48,164 nucleotides of DNA, from contig JAKATJ010000008.1 in the NCBI GenBank assembly GCA_021828005.1, forward strand, positions 1 through 48,164. Direction: 5' to 3'. The notes beneath the pieces were generated by a model. The model ran no database searches and was not told where the DNA came from. It saw only the letters and a list, made by a program, of their open reading frames with translations. This DNA is from Actinomycetes bacterium (GTDB lineage Bacteria; Actinomycetota; Acidimicrobiia; Acidimicrobiales; RAAP-2). The position numbers were made by a program, and so were the translations under genes. Below are positions 25,850 through 35,939 of the stretch, piece by piece (position 1 is the first letter of the stretch; each line of letters begins with the position of its first letter).

Positions 25850-27268
25850 GTGCGACCCGTCGTGACCGTCGCCGAGATGCGCGCGGCAGACGCGGCGTCG
25901 CCCGTTCCCGAAGGGATGCTGATCCGCCGCGCCGGCACCGCGGTCGCCGTCTCGGCCCTCCGCATCCTCGGCGGCGCGTACGCACGGCGCGTCGTGGTCG
26001 TCGCGGGGAAGGGCAACAACGGCGCGGACGGCAGGGTCGCGGCCGAGGTGCTGAGGCGCCGGGGCGCGCGGGTGTCGGTGGTCGGCCCCGACTCGAGGCT
26101 CGGCGGCTGCGACCTCGTCATCGACGCGGCGCTCGGTACCGGCCTGCGCGGCCCGTACGACGCACCCGAGCCGCCGCCGGGTTCACTGGTGCTGGCAGTG
26201 GACATCCCCTCGGGCGTCGACGGGGACACGGGGGGTGCGCCGGGCCGCCCGATGGCGGCTGCGCGCACGGTGACGTTCGCCGCGCTGAAGCCCGGTCTCC
26301 TGCAGGGGGACGGGCCCCGCTTCGCGGGCGAGGTCGAGGTCGCGGACATCGGCCTCGGGGATCTCCACGCCAAGATCTCGCTCGTCGAGGACGCCGACAT
26401 CGCCCGCCTGGTGCCGCGCCGGCCGGTCGACACGCACAAGTGGGCGACCGCGGTCTGCGTCGTGGCCGGCTCGCCGGGGATGGAGGGCGCCGCCGTCCTC
26501 TCCGCCGAAGGCGCCGCCCGCTCGGGTGCCGGCATGGTCCGGCTCGGGGTGCCCGGCATCGGCGGGGCGTCCGGGTGCGCGTGGCCGACCGAGGCGGTCC
26601 GCCTCCCGCTCGGGTCGCGCGGGTGGGCCGGCGACGTCCTCTCCGTCCTCGGGCGCTGCCGCGCGCTGGTCGTCGGACCCGGGCTCGGCCGGACAGCCGA
26701 CACGGTCGAGGGGGTCCGTGCCGTGATCGCGGGAGCCAAGGTGCCGGTGGTCGTCGACGCCGACGCGCTCTTCGCGTTGGGTGACGCCGGGTCGGCGCGG
26801 GCTGTCGTCGCCGGCCGCCGACCGGTCGTGGTCACGCCGCACGACGGCGAGTACGTGCGGCTCCTCGGCGAGCCGCCTGGGCCGGACCGCGTCGCGGCCG
26901 CGCGGCGTCTCGCGGCCGCGCTCGGGGTCGTCGCACTCGTGAAGGGGTCCCTCACCGCCGTCGCGTCCGGCTCCGGGGCGGTCCTGCTCTCAGCGTCGGG
27001 GAGCGAGCGCCTCGCGACCGCGGGCACCGGCGATGTCCTCTCGGGGGTGATCGGTGCCTTTCTGGCCCGCGGCATGGCGCCACTCGACGCGGCGGCGCTG
27101 GCGGCGCACGTCCACGGCCGCGCGGCGTCGGACGGGCCGGCGGAGGGTCTCGTGGCGGGCGACCTGCCGCGGCTGGTCTCGGCTCGCCTCTCCGGCTGGC
27201 TCGGGAGCGTGCCCGAGTGGCATCGGGACCGGCAACGGGACCGGCGCCGGGACGGTGCCGGTGGCTGA
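25850..27268 (+). CDS. nnr: bifunctional NAD(P)HX epimerase / ADP-dependent dehydratase
   Basis: Repairs hydrated NAD(P)H. The N-terminal YjeF-type epimerase domain (about residues 1-185) shows VVVVAGKGNNGADGRVAAE and AVDIPSGVDGDTG; it looks shortened between the second strand and DLVIDAALGTGL. The C-terminal ribokinase-like domain (about 195-450) has KWATAVCVVAGSPGMEGAAV, VVGPGLGRT, VVTPHDGEYVRLLG, LVKGSLTAV and GTGDVLSGVIGAFLARG with the catalytic Asp. 472 aa, GTG start. The C-terminus ends in an Arg/Asp-rich repeat (HRDRQRDRRRDGAGG). Between acpS and alr, a usual actinobacterial order. Confidence 0.93.
   Translation: MRPVVTVAEMRAADAASPVPEGMLIRRAGTAVAVSALRILGGAYARRVVVVAGKGNNGADGRVAAEVLRRRGARVSVVGPDSRLGGCDLVIDAALGTGLRGPYDAPEPPPGSLVLAVDIPSGVDGDTGGAPGRPMAAARTVTFAALKPGLLQGDGPRFAGEVEVADIGLGDLHAKISLVEDADIARLVPRRPVDTHKWATAVCVVAGSPGMEGAAVLSAEGAARSGAGMVRLGVPGIGGASGCAWPTEAVRLPLGSRGWAGDVLSVLGRCRALVVGPGLGRTADTVEGVRAVIAGAKVPVVVDADALFALGDAGSARAVVAGRRPVVVTPHDGEYVRLLGEPPGPDRVAAARRLAAALGVVALVKGSLTAVASGSGAVLLSASGSERLATAGTGDVLSGVIGAFLARGMAPLDAAALAAHVHGRAASDGPAEGLVAGDLPRLVSARLSGWLGSVPEWHRDRQRDRRRDGAGG
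27224..27259 (+). repeat. 12-bp imperfect repeat at the nnr end / alr start
   Basis: CGGGACCGGCAA, CGGGACCGGCGC and CGGGACGGTGCC follow each other and end 2 nt before the alr GTG at 27261. In the nnr frame they encode the Arg/Asp-rich C-terminus. The repeat crosses the translational junction of the two genes. Confidence 0.75.
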
Positions 27269-28439
27269 GGGGCGGACGCGGCCTGCCTGGGCGGAGGTCG
27301 ACCTCGACGCGCTGGCGGCGAACGTCGCCCTCCTCGCGCGTCGCGCTGCGCCGGCCGCGCTGTGCGCGGTGGTGAAGGCCGACGCCTACGGCCACGGCGC
27401 CGTGCCCGTGGCGCGCGCCGCGATCGAGTCTGGCGCGGCGTGGCTGGCGGTCGCCCTCGTCGACGAGGGTCTCGAGCTCCGCGAGCACGGCATCGCGGCG
27501 CCCGTCCTGGTGCTGTCCGAGGTCCTGCCCGACGCCGCCGAGGCGCTGGTCGCCGCCGGCCTCAGCGCGACCGTGACGACGTGGGCCGGATTGGAGGCGG
27601 TCGCAGCCGCCGCACGACAGATCGGCGTCCGAGCAGGCGTCCACGTGAAGGTGGACACCGGCATGCACCGGGCCGGCGCGGCGCCCGACCGCGCGGCGGC
27701 GCTCGTCGAGGGCGTCGAGGCGGACCCTGCGCTCGGGCTCGAGGCGGTCTGGACGCATCTCGCGGTGGCGGACGGGGTGGACGAGGAGGACCGGATGTTC
27801 TCCGTGCTCCAGCTCGAGACCTTCGACCGGGTCGTCTCCGGGCTGCACGCCCGGCCGCGGCTGCTCCACGCGGCCAACACCGCAGGCGCGGTCGCGTGGC
27901 CCTCGGCCCGGTACGACCTGGTGCGCTGCGGCATCGGCATCTACGGCTACGCGCCCTCGGCGGCCATGGCCGACGGCGGCGCCGGGGAGGACGTCGCGTC
28001 CTTCGTGGCCAGGCTGCAGCCGGTCCTCACGCTCAAGGCCCGGGTGAGCGAGGTGCGCGAGCTCGACGCCGGCGAGCGCCCCTCCTACGGGCGGCGCCGC
28101 GCACTTCCCGAGCGCAGCGTCGTCGCGACCGTGCCGCTCGGCTACGCCGACGGGGTGCCCCGCCGGCTGTTCGACACCGGGTGCCCGGTGCTCGTCGGCG
28201 GCAGGCGCAGGCCGCTCGCGGGCGTCGTCACGATGGACCAGCTGATGGTCGACTGCGGCCCGGGCGCCGCCGTGGCTCCCGGCGACGAAGTCGTCCTCGT
28301 CGGCCGCCAGGGCCACGAGGAGATCACCGCGGCGGACTGGGCCGCGCGCCTCGGGACCATCGCCTACGAGGTGTTGTGCGGCATCGGGCCGCGCGTGCCG
28401 CGGGTCCATGCTGCGAGGCGGACCGGGGGTGCCCGGTGA
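27261..28439 (+). CDS. alr: alanine racemase
   Basis: PLP enzyme that makes D-alanine for peptidoglycan. The track frame begins far upstream inside nnr; GTG 27261 (8-nt overlap with nnr) gives 392 aa starting VAEGRTRPAWAEVDLDALAA. PLP Lys39 lies in CAVVKADAYGHG; VDTGMHRAGA, CGIGIYGYAP and the catalytic Tyr of VPLGYADGVPRR are present, as is VTMDQLMVDCG. GTG 27255 two codons earlier is an alternative start. Overlaps the next gene as GTGA. Confidence 0.94.
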   Translation: MAEGRTRPAWAEVDLDALAANVALLARRAAPAALCAVVKADAYGHGAVPVARAAIESGAAWLAVALVDEGLELREHGIAAPVLVLSEVLPDAAEALVAAGLSATVTTWAGLEAVAAAARQIGVRAGVHVKVDTGMHRAGAAPDRAAALVEGVEADPALGLEAVWTHLAVADGVDEEDRMFSVLQLETFDRVVSGLHARPRLLHAANTAGAVAWPSARYDLVRCGIGIYGYAPSAAMADGGAGEDVASFVARLQPVLTLKARVSEVRELDAGERPSYGRRRALPERSVVATVPLGYADGVPRRLFDTGCPVLVGGRRRPLAGVVTMDQLMVDCGPGAAVAPGDEVVLVGRQGHEEITAADWAARLGTIAYEVLCGIGPRVPRVHAARRTGGAR

Positions 28440-29386
28440 ACCTTCGCCGCGCCTCTTTCCTGGGCGCGGGCGTCGCCGGGGGCGCGGGGCTCGCCTACCT
28501 GCTCCAGCGCACGGCGGCGGGGCGCTGGAGAGCGGGCGCCGAGGAGCTCGCCGCCGCCGGGCTGTCGCTGCCGACGGACCTCCGGCACCACTTCGTGACG
28601 ACGAGCGACGGCGGACGGCTCCACGTGGTCGAGCGGGGGGAGGGTCCGACCTCCGTCCTCGTGCACGGTGTCATGCTGAGCGCGGCGACCTGGGCGCCCC
28701 AGCTCCGAGCGCTCCCCGGCCGCGTGCTCGCGGTGAGCCAGCGCGGGCACGGCCAGTCGCGCGCAGGGCGCGAGGGCTACACGTTCGAACGGCTGGCCGC
28801 GGACCTCGCGGAGGTCCTCAGCGAGCTCGACGTCCGCGACGCGGTCCTCGTGGGCCACTCCATGGGGGGGATGGTCGCCCAGCTGCTCGCGTTGGACCGT
28901 CCCGAAGACGTCTCCCGCCATGTCCGGCTGCTGCTCCTCGTCGCCTCGACGCCGGGCCCGATCGCCGGCCCGCCGCTCGCGGCGCTCGTCACCGCCGCGA
29001 CGACGCGCGCGTTGGCGAGCGCCGAGAGGAAGGGGCGCGGGCCGTTCCCGAAGTCGGCCACCGTCTGGGCGTCGCGGGTCGCGTTCGGCGCCGCTCCCTC
29101 CCCCGCCGCGGTGGAGCTCCTCTGCGAGCTGCTCGACTCGATGTCGCCGGGCGCCCTCGCCGAGCTGACGGGGCACCTCCTCGCGTTCGACGTCCGCGAC
29201 CGGCTGGCCGCGATGACGCTGCCGGTGCACGTCGTGGTCGGGACCAGGGACCTGCTGACGCCGCCGCGCGCGGCGCGCGGGATCGCCGATCGCGTGCCGG
29301 GTTCACGGCTCACCGTCCTGCCCGGGTGCGGCCACATGGTGATGCTGGAGCGGGCGGACACGTTGTGCGATCTCGTGACCGAGTGA
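28436..29386 (+). CDS. alpha/beta hydrolase with N-terminal hydrophobic segment
   Basis: The GTG at 28436 overlaps the alr stop (GTGA) and gives 316 aa; the track's longer frame overlaps alr out of frame. The nucleophile elbow is [13 protein letters not shown], the acid lies in [16 protein letters not shown] and the His in [12 protein letters not shown], a complete triad. An oxyanion region [12 protein letters not shown] is present. The N-terminus ([20 protein letters not shown]) is hydrophobic behind two Arg and may be a membrane anchor or export signal; it is not a strict twin-arginine motif. Substrate unknown. Location after alr suggests an envelope-related role, as inference only. Confidence 0.88.
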   Translation: MNLRRASFLGAGVAGGAGLAYLLQRTAAGRWRAGAEELAAAGLSLPTDLRHHFVTTSDGGRLHVVERGEGPTSVLVHGVMLSAATWAPQLRALPGRVLAVSQRGHGQSRAGREGYTFERLAADLAEVLSELDVRDAVLVGHSMGGMVAQLLALDRPEDVSRHVRLLLLVASTPGPIAGPPLAALVTAATTRALASAERKGRGPFPKSATVWASRVAFGAAPSPAAVELLCELLDSMSPGALAELTGHLLAFDVRDRLAAMTLPVHVVVGTRDLLTPPRAARGIADRVPGSRLTVLPGCGHMVMLERADTLCDLVTE

Positions 29387-29451
29387 CCCGCCGACGACCC
29401 TATGGGGAGGCGGGGCACGACGGTAGCATCCGCAGGTGGTCCGTCGGATGA
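29383..29451 (+). other. bridging mini-ORF, hydrolase-udg (22 codons)
   Basis: GTG overlaps the hydrolase stop as GTGA and opens 22 codons ([20 protein letters not shown] and two more) ending in TGA that overlaps the udg ATG 29448 as ATGA. It spans the 61-nt gap exactly. It also contains a candidate -10 box (TAGCAT), so two modes of udg expression may coexist. Confidence 0.35.
29424..29429 (+). promoter_or_regulatory. candidate -10 box for leaderless udg transcript
   Basis: TAGCAT ends 6 nt before GTG 29436, an in-frame alternative start of udg. This spacing would put the transcription start at or next to the GTG. No clear -35 box is visible. Confidence 0.35.
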
Positions 29452-30017
29452 GCGCGGCAGAGGAGCTCGCGCGGCTACGCGAGGATGCGTCGGGGTGCAC
29501 GCGTTGCGCGCTCGCGGCGGGACGCACCCAGGTCGTCTTCGGGGTGGGCGATCCTGACGCGGACCTCATGTTCGTGGGTGAGGGGCCCGGTCGGGACGAG
29601 GACCTGCGGGGCGAGCCGTTCGTCGGGCGGTCGGGGAAGCTGCTGGACCTGCTGATGCGCCAGGAGATCGGCATCGAGCGCGACCGGTGCTACATCGCCA
29701 ACGTGGTCCTGTGCCGGCCTCCGGGCAACCGCGACCCGCTCCCGACCGAGATCGACGCGTGCCGCTCCTATCTCGAGGGCCAGATCGACCTCGTCGCGCC
29801 GGGCGTGGTGGTGACGCTCGGCAACTTCGCGACGAAGACCCTCCTCGACACGACCGAGGGCATCCGGAAGCTGAGAGGCCGCGTCTTTGCGTTCCGGGGG
29901 ATCCACCTCGTGCCGACGTACCATCCGGCTGCGGCGCTGCGCGGCGGCGGCGAGGTCGTCGCGGAGATGCGCGCCGACTTCGTGCGCGCCAAGGCGCTTT
30001 TGCGCGAGGCCCGATGA
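29448..30017 (+). CDS. udg: family-4 uracil-DNA glycosylase (4Fe-4S)
   Basis: Removes uracil from DNA. The active-site motif [17 protein letters not shown] and the HPAAALRG motif define family 4 (UDGa). Four Cys for the iron-sulfur cluster are visible: Cys17 and Cys20 (CTRC), Cys89 ([12 protein letters not shown]) and Cys105 (DACRSYL). From ATG 29448 it has 189 aa; AGGTGG lies 8 nt upstream. GTG 29436 would add four residues and could serve a leaderless mRNA. Followed by a short mini-ORF leading to tsaE. Confidence 0.95.
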   Translation: MSAAEELARLREDASGCTRCALAAGRTQVVFGVGDPDADLMFVGEGPGRDEDLRGEPFVGRSGKLLDLLMRQEIGIERDRCYIANVVLCRPPGNRDPLPTEIDACRSYLEGQIDLVAPGVVVTLGNFATKTLLDTTEGIRKLRGRVFAFRGIHLVPTYHPAAALRGGGEVVAEMRADFVRAKALLREAR

Positions 30018-30061
30018 CCGACAGTCCTCACGGGCTTTGGACCGAGACGGTGCGACCCTGA
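30014..30061 (+). other. bridging mini-ORF, udg-tsaE (15 codons)
   Basis: ATG overlaps the udg stop as ATGA and opens [15 protein letters not shown]; its TGA ends one base before the tsaE ATG (TGACATG). The 45-nt gap is filled. No ribosome-binding site for tsaE is evident, so re-initiation after this ORF is plausible. Confidence 0.35.
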
Positions 30062-30062
30062 C

Positions 30063-30605
30063 ATGGCCTGGATGCTGCCGGCGCGCTCCGCCTCCCCCGA
30101 CGCCACTCGAGCCCTGGCCGCGCGTCTTGCGGGTGTGGCCCGGCGGGGCGACGTGATCGTCCTCCAGGGTTCCCTCGGCGCAGGGAAGACCACGTTCGCC
30201 CAGGGGTTCGCGCGCGGCCTCGGCGTCGAGGGACCGGTGACGAGCCCCACGTTCACGCTCGTCCGCCAGTACCCCTGCACCCTCGGCCAGCTCGTCCACG
30301 TCGACGTCTACCGGCTGGACCACCTCTCCGAGGTCGCGGACCTGGGGCTCGCCGACCTGGTCGAGGAGGGGGTCGCGCTGGTCGAATGGGGCGACGCCGC
30401 GCGGCCGGCCCTCGGGCCGGTGACCTGGACGGTCGACATCACCCGGGTGGGTACCGGCGCGGGCACCGCGGCGGGCTCTGTGGGCACCGGTGCGCGTACC
30501 GGCACAGCCGACGACGAGCGGCTCCTCACCGTGCACGGCGAGGACGACGCCCGCCGCGGCGAGGTGGCGTCCGCATTGGCGGGCCAGGTCCCAGGAGCCG
30601 CCTGA
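30063..30605 (+). CDS. tsaE: tRNA t6A synthesis ATPase TsaE
   Basis: P-loop ATPase of the t6A37 complex with TsaB and TsaD. The 180-aa protein has the Walker A GSLGAGKTT (residues 36-44), the TSPTFTLV switch segment and HVDVYRL, then LVEWGD. After about residue 130 there is an insertion of Gly/Thr-rich repeats (VGTGAGTAAGSVGTGARTGT) not found in typical TsaE, and an extended C-terminus. Stop overlaps the tsaB ATG by one base. Confidence 0.94.
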   Translation: MAWMLPARSASPDATRALAARLAGVARRGDVIVLQGSLGAGKTTFAQGFARGLGVEGPVTSPTFTLVRQYPCTLGQLVHVDVYRLDHLSEVADLGLADLVEEGVALVEWGDAARPALGPVTWTVDITRVGTGAGTAAGSVGTGARTGTADDERLLTVHGEDDARRGEVASALAGQVPGAA

Positions 30606-31279
30606 TGCTGCTAGGCATCGAGACGGCAGCCGGGCTTGTGGGCGTCGCGCTCGCCGACGCGGACGGCCCGCTGGCCGGAGTGTGGCTGCGCGGCGACCGA
30701 CGGCACGCCGAGACGCTCGCGCCGGCGGTCGAGCACGTCCTCTCGCAGGCAGGCGTCACGCTCGCGGACGTGGACGCGGTCGCGGTCGACGTCGGCCCGG
30801 GGCTCTTCACCGGCTTGCGGGTGGGCGTTGCGACCGCGCAGGGGCTCGCCGCCGGGCTGGGTCTCGGGGTTGTCGAGGTGACGAGCGTGGACGTCCTCGC
30901 GCAAGAGGTCTACGACGGGGGGTGGGAGGGCCCGGTCGCGGCGTTGGTCGACGCGCGCCGCCAGGAGGTGTTCGCCGCGAGCTACGAGGGGCCGGGCGTG
31001 CAGACCGGAGCGCCCTCGCGCCAGAGCCCCGAGGCGCTGGCCAGCAAGCTCGCCGGGGCGCCGGGCACGCTGCTCGTGGGGACCGGCGCGCACCGCTACG
31101 CCCCGCTCTTCCGTGGCGCGGGCCTGCGCGTCGCCGCCATCCGCGAACCGTCGCCGCGCGTCCTCGTCTCGATCGCCGCCGGTAGGCTGGCGGCCGGCGC
31201 GGCGCCGGTGCCGCCGGCGGCGGTACGGCCCGTGTACCTGCGCGAAGCCGACGCACGGATCAACTGGGTGCAGCGGTGA
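30605..31279 (+). CDS. tsaB: tRNA t6A synthesis protein TsaB
   Basis: Inactive TsaD-like partner that dimerises with TsaD. ATG 30605 (TGATG with tsaE) gives 224 aa starting MLLGIETAAGLVGVALADAD; VAVDVGPGLFTGLRVGVATA is the family signature. The metal-binding His of TsaD are absent, as expected for TsaB. In the track it is embedded in a longer frame (30386-31279). Overlaps rimI as GTGA. Confidence 0.94.
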   Translation: MLLGIETAAGLVGVALADADGPLAGVWLRGDRRHAETLAPAVEHVLSQAGVTLADVDAVAVDVGPGLFTGLRVGVATAQGLAAGLGLGVVEVTSVDVLAQEVYDGGWEGPVAALVDARRQEVFAASYEGPGVQTGAPSRQSPEALASKLAGAPGTLLVGTGAHRYAPLFRGAGLRVAAIREPSPRVLVSIAAGRLAAGAAPVPPAAVRPVYLREADARINWVQR

Positions 31280-31779
31280 TCGAGCTCGTCCGCATGCGCA
31301 GACGTGACCTGCGGCGGGTGATGGCCATCGAGCAGGTGGTCTTCCCCGAGCCGTGGAGCCACGGCGTCTTCGTCTCGGAGCTGTCGCTGCGGAGGGGCCG
31401 GGCCTATCGGGTCGCCCGCGTCGGCAAGGAGACGGTCGGCTACGTCGGCCTCATGTTCGTGGAGGAGGAGGCGCACGTGACGACGCTGGCCGTGGCGCCG
31501 GAGCACCAGCGGCGAGGCATCGGCACCCAGATCATGATTGGGGCGGTGCGCATCGCCCAGGAGGCAGGGGCGCGCAGCGTCTCCCTCGAGGTCGCGGTCG
31601 GCAACGAGCGGGCGCAGGCGCTGTACCGCCGTTTCGGCTTCGTGCCGGTCGGGGTCCGGAAGGGCTACTACCAGCTGACCGGCGAGGACGCATTGGTGAT
31701 GTGGGCCTACGACGTCGACTCGGCCGCGTACCGCGAGCGGCTCGAGCGGATCGAGGCGGAGGAGGCCGCGCGCGCGTGA
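31276..31779 (+). CDS. rimI: ribosomal-protein-alanine N-acetyltransferase
   Basis: GNAT acetyltransferase; RimI of E. coli acetylates the N-terminus of S18. The 167-aa protein shows the acetyl-CoA motif APEHQRRGIGTQIMIGAVR, preceded by VTTLAV, and NERAQALYRRFGFVPVGVRK YY-type motif B. GTG overlaps tsaB and its stop overlaps tsaD, both as GTGA. A rimI gene between tsaB and tsaD is a common bacterial arrangement. Confidence 0.93.
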   Translation: MIELVRMRRRDLRRVMAIEQVVFPEPWSHGVFVSELSLRRGRAYRVARVGKETVGYVGLMFVEEEAHVTTLAVAPEHQRRGIGTQIMIGAVRIAQEAGARSVSLEVAVGNERAQALYRRFGFVPVGVRKGYYQLTGEDALVMWAYDVDSAAYRERLERIEAEEAARA

Positions 31780-32759
31780 ACGTGCTCGGGATCGAGACCT
31801 CCTGCGACGAGACCGCCGCCGCGGTCGTGTCCGACGGGCGCGTCGTCGCGTCGTCGGTCGTGTCCAGCCAGATCGACCTCCACGCGCGCTACGGCGGCGT
31901 CGTCCCGGAGATCGCGGGACGGGCCCACGTCGAGCTGCTCGTGCCGGTGATCGAGGAGGCCTTGGCGCGTGCCGGCATCGAGCACCCCGACGCGGTGGCC
32001 GCGACCTACGGCCCCGGCCTCGTCGGGTCCCTGCTCGTCGGGCTCTCGGCGGCCAAGGGGCTCGCGATGAGCTGGGGCGTGCCCTTCGTCGGCGTGAACC
32101 ATCTCGAGGGCCACCTCTTCGCCCCGGTGATCGAGGAGCCATCGCTGCGCTGGCCGCTCGTGGTGCTGCTCGTGTCGGGGGGCCACACGCTGCTCGTCCA
32201 CGCGGCCGCTCCGGGGCGCTACCGGCTGCTCGGCCAGACGCTGGACGACGCGGCAGGAGAGGCGTTCGACAAGGTGGCGCGCTTCCTCGGCCTCGGCTAC
32301 CCGGGCGGCCCCGCGATCGACCGCGTCGCGAGGGAAGGGGACCCCGGCGTGTTCGCGTTCCCCCGGGCGTTGCTGGGCGACGGCTACGATTTCTCGTTCT
32401 CGGGGCTCAAGACCGCGGTCGTGCGCGCCGTGGAGCGCAGGCCGGAGGCGGCGACGCCGGACGTCGCCGCGGCGTTCCAGGACGCCGTGGTCGACGTGCT
32501 CACGACCAAGGCCGCGCGCGCGGTGGGCGCCGTCGGCGCGAAAGGGCTCTGCCTGGGCGGCGGGGTCGCCGCCAACTCGCTGTTGCGCCGCCGCGCCCCA
32601 GAGGCGGTCGACGTGCCGACCTATCTCCCGAGCATGGCTATGTGCACCGACAACGCGGCGATGATCGCGGCGGCGGGCTCGTTCCGACTCGTGCAGGACG
32701 GGCCGAGCCCGCTCTCGCTCGCCCCAGACCCGGGTCTGTTCCTGGAGCTCGAGCGGTGA
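31776..32759 (+). CDS. tsaD: tRNA N6-adenosine threonylcarbamoyltransferase TsaD
   Basis: Transfers the threonylcarbamoyl group to A37 of ANN-decoding tRNAs. GTG 31776 (GTGA with rimI) gives 327 aa starting VNVLGIETSCDETAAAVVSD. Metal ligands are visible in NHLEGHLF (both His) and CTDNAAMIA; LVSGGHTLLV and GEAFDKVARFLGLGYPGGPA are signatures. Normal length. Overlaps rlmN as GTGA. TsaC, needed to make the intermediate, is not in this window. Confidence 0.96.
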   Translation: MNVLGIETSCDETAAAVVSDGRVVASSVVSSQIDLHARYGGVVPEIAGRAHVELLVPVIEEALARAGIEHPDAVAATYGPGLVGSLLVGLSAAKGLAMSWGVPFVGVNHLEGHLFAPVIEEPSLRWPLVVLLVSGGHTLLVHAAAPGRYRLLGQTLDDAAGEAFDKVARFLGLGYPGGPAIDRVAREGDPGVFAFPRALLGDGYDFSFSGLKTAVVRAVERRPEAATPDVAAAFQDAVVDVLTTKAARAVGAVGAKGLCLGGGVAANSLLRRRAPEAVDVPTYLPSMAMCTDNAAMIAAAGSFRLVQDGPSPLSLAPDPGLFLELER

Positions 32760-33832
32760 GGGCCCGGGCGGCCTACGACGTCTCGGCAGAGGAGCTCGCC
32801 GCGCTGCTCGACGGCCAGCCCGCCTACCGGGCGCGCCAGGTGTGGGACGGTCTGCACCGCAGGGCGCTCCGCCCGGCCGAGATGACCGACCTCCCGCTCG
32901 AGCTCCGAGCCGAGCTTGACGAGCTGCTTCCGGCGGCGCTCAGCGAGGTCGAGCGGCGCACCACCGACGGCGGCGGCACGGTCAAGTGGCTCTTCGGGCT
33001 CCACGACGGGCGACGGGTGGAGACCGTGCTGATGGCGTACCCCGGGCGCGTCACCGTGTGCGTGTCGACGCAGGCGGGCTGCGCGATGGGCTGCGCGTTC
33101 TGCGCGACGGGCCAGGCGGGGTTCGACCGCCAGCTCACCGTCGGCGAGATCGTGGAGCAGGTCGTCGCGGCGGTGAGGGCCGCCAGGCCGCGGCGCGTGT
33201 CGAACGTCGTCTTCATGGGGATGGGCGAGCCTCTCGCCAACTACGAGCGCACGTGGGCGGCCGTCGAGCGCATCCACGGCGACGTCGGCATCTCCGCCCG
33301 GCACCTCACGGTCTCGACCGTGGGGCTCGTGCCCGGCATCCGCCGGTTGGCGGCCGAGCCGCTTCCCGTGAACCTCGCGGTCTCGTTGCACGCCGCCAAC
33401 GACGCGCTCCGCGACCGGCTGGTGCCGATCAACCACCGCTACCCGCTCGGGGAGCTGGCCGAGGCGTGCGCGGCGTACGTGGGGGCGACCGGGCGGCGGC
33501 TCTCCATCGAGTGGGCGATGATCGACGGGACGAACGACCGGCCCTCGGACATGGCCGAGCTCGCCCGCTTCGCCCGTCCCCTCGGCGCCCACGTGAACCT
33601 GATCCCGCTCAACGCGACCCCCGGCTACCCGGTACGGGGCAGCCCGCCGCTCCGGGTCGCAGGGGCACGCGAGGAGCTCGAGCGGCTCGGCGTGAAGACC
33701 ACGATCCGCTCCACCCGGGGCGCGGAGATCGACGCGGCTTGCGGCCAGCTCGCCGCACGGGCGCTCGCCGCCCGGGAGCCCGACGCCGGCGCGCGCCCGG
33801 GGCGTGTTGTGGGCGCGCTCCGGGTCCGCTAG
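32756..33832 (+). CDS. rlmN: 23S rRNA/tRNA adenine-C2 methyltransferase RlmN
   Basis: Radical SAM enzyme that methylates A2503 of 23S rRNA and A37 of some tRNAs. GTG 32756 gives 358 aa. The cluster Cys109, Cys113 and Cys116 lie in CAMGCAFC, after VCVSTQAG; the methyl-carrying C-terminal Cys329 lies in EIDAACGQLA. VVFMGMGEPLANYE and ISARHLTVSTVGLVPGI are signatures. A Cfr-type resistance function is unlikely given the housekeeping context. The groES promoter lies inside its 3' end. Confidence 0.95.
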   Translation: MRARAAYDVSAEELAALLDGQPAYRARQVWDGLHRRALRPAEMTDLPLELRAELDELLPAALSEVERRTTDGGGTVKWLFGLHDGRRVETVLMAYPGRVTVCVSTQAGCAMGCAFCATGQAGFDRQLTVGEIVEQVVAAVRAARPRRVSNVVFMGMGEPLANYERTWAAVERIHGDVGISARHLTVSTVGLVPGIRRLAAEPLPVNLAVSLHAANDALRDRLVPINHRYPLGELAEACAAYVGATGRRLSIEWAMIDGTNDRPSDMAELARFARPLGAHVNLIPLNATPGYPVRGSPPLRVAGAREELERLGVKTTIRSTRGAEIDAACGQLAARALAAREPDAGARPGRVVGALRVR

Positions 33833-33835
33833 CAT
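33807..33835 (+). promoter_or_regulatory. candidate groES-groEL promoter
   Basis: TTGTGG (33807-33812) and TAGCAT (33830-33835) are spaced 17 nt apart, ending at the first base of the CIRCE operator, so the operator covers the expected transcription start. The promoter overlaps the last codons of rlmN. Confidence 0.6.
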
Positions 33836-33861
33836 TAGCAGTCGCAAGGTTCGAGTGCTAA
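33835..33861 (+). promoter_or_regulatory. CIRCE operator (HrcA binding site)
   Basis: TTAGCAGTC - 9 nt - GAGTGCTAA. The right arm matches the CIRCE consensus (TTAGCACTC-N9-GAGTGCTAA) fully and the left arm differs at one base. The spacing is exact. It lies between the -10 box and the groES start, so HrcA should repress this heat-shock operon. hrcA itself is not in the window. Confidence 0.93.
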
Positions 33862-33886
33862 CAACGTGCCGAAGGAGGCCGCTTCG

Positions 33887-34180
33887 ATGAAGCTCCACCC
33901 CCTCGATGACCGGATCGTCGTCCGGCCGGGTGAGTCGGAGGAGACCACCGCCTCGGGGCTGGTGATCCCCGACACCGCCAAGGAGAAGCCCCAGCAGGGC
34001 GAGGTCCTGGCCGTAGGGCCCGGTCGCCGTGCCGACAACACCGGAGAGATCATCCCTCTCGACGTGAAGGTCGGGGACACCGTCGTCTACTCGAAGTACG
34101 GCGGCACCGAGATCACCGTCGACGGCGAGGACCTGCTGATCCTCTCCGGCCGAGACGTCCTCGCCAAGCTGGACAAGTAG
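33887..34180 (+). CDS. groES: co-chaperonin GroES
   Basis: Heptameric lid of the GroEL folding chamber. The track starts at GTG 33866, but ATG 33887 has GAAGGAGG 8 nt upstream and gives [20 protein letters not shown], the standard start, and 97 aa. [20 protein letters not shown] includes the mobile loop; [17 protein letters not shown] follows. Controlled by the CIRCE element upstream. Confidence 0.98.
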   Translation: MKLHPLDDRIVVRPGESEETTASGLVIPDTAKEKPQQGEVLAVGPGRRADNTGEIIPLDVKVGDTVVYSKYGGTEITVDGEDLLILSGRDVLAKLDK

Positions 34181-35908
<1,728 letters not shown>

Positions 35909-35909
35909 C

Positions 35910-35933
35910 CCACGTCACGAGACCGTGACGTGG
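35910..35933 (+). terminator. hairpin after groEL
   Basis: CCACGTCACG-AGAC-CGTGACGTGG is a perfect 10-bp stem with a 4-nt loop starting 2 nt after the groEL stop. No U-tract follows. It is a likely transcription end or mRNA-stabilising structure for groES-groEL. Confidence 0.6.
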
Positions 35934-35939
35934 ACCCGA

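Noticed and set aside
32756-33832. Cfr-type antibiotic resistance methyltransferase
   Set aside because: The sequence and the setting between tsaD and groES fit housekeeping RlmN; nothing suggests a resistance cassette.
33866-33886. GTG 33866 as groES start
   Set aside because: It would add seven residues foreign to GroES, whereas ATG 33887 has an ideal GAAGGAGG and the canonical N-terminus.
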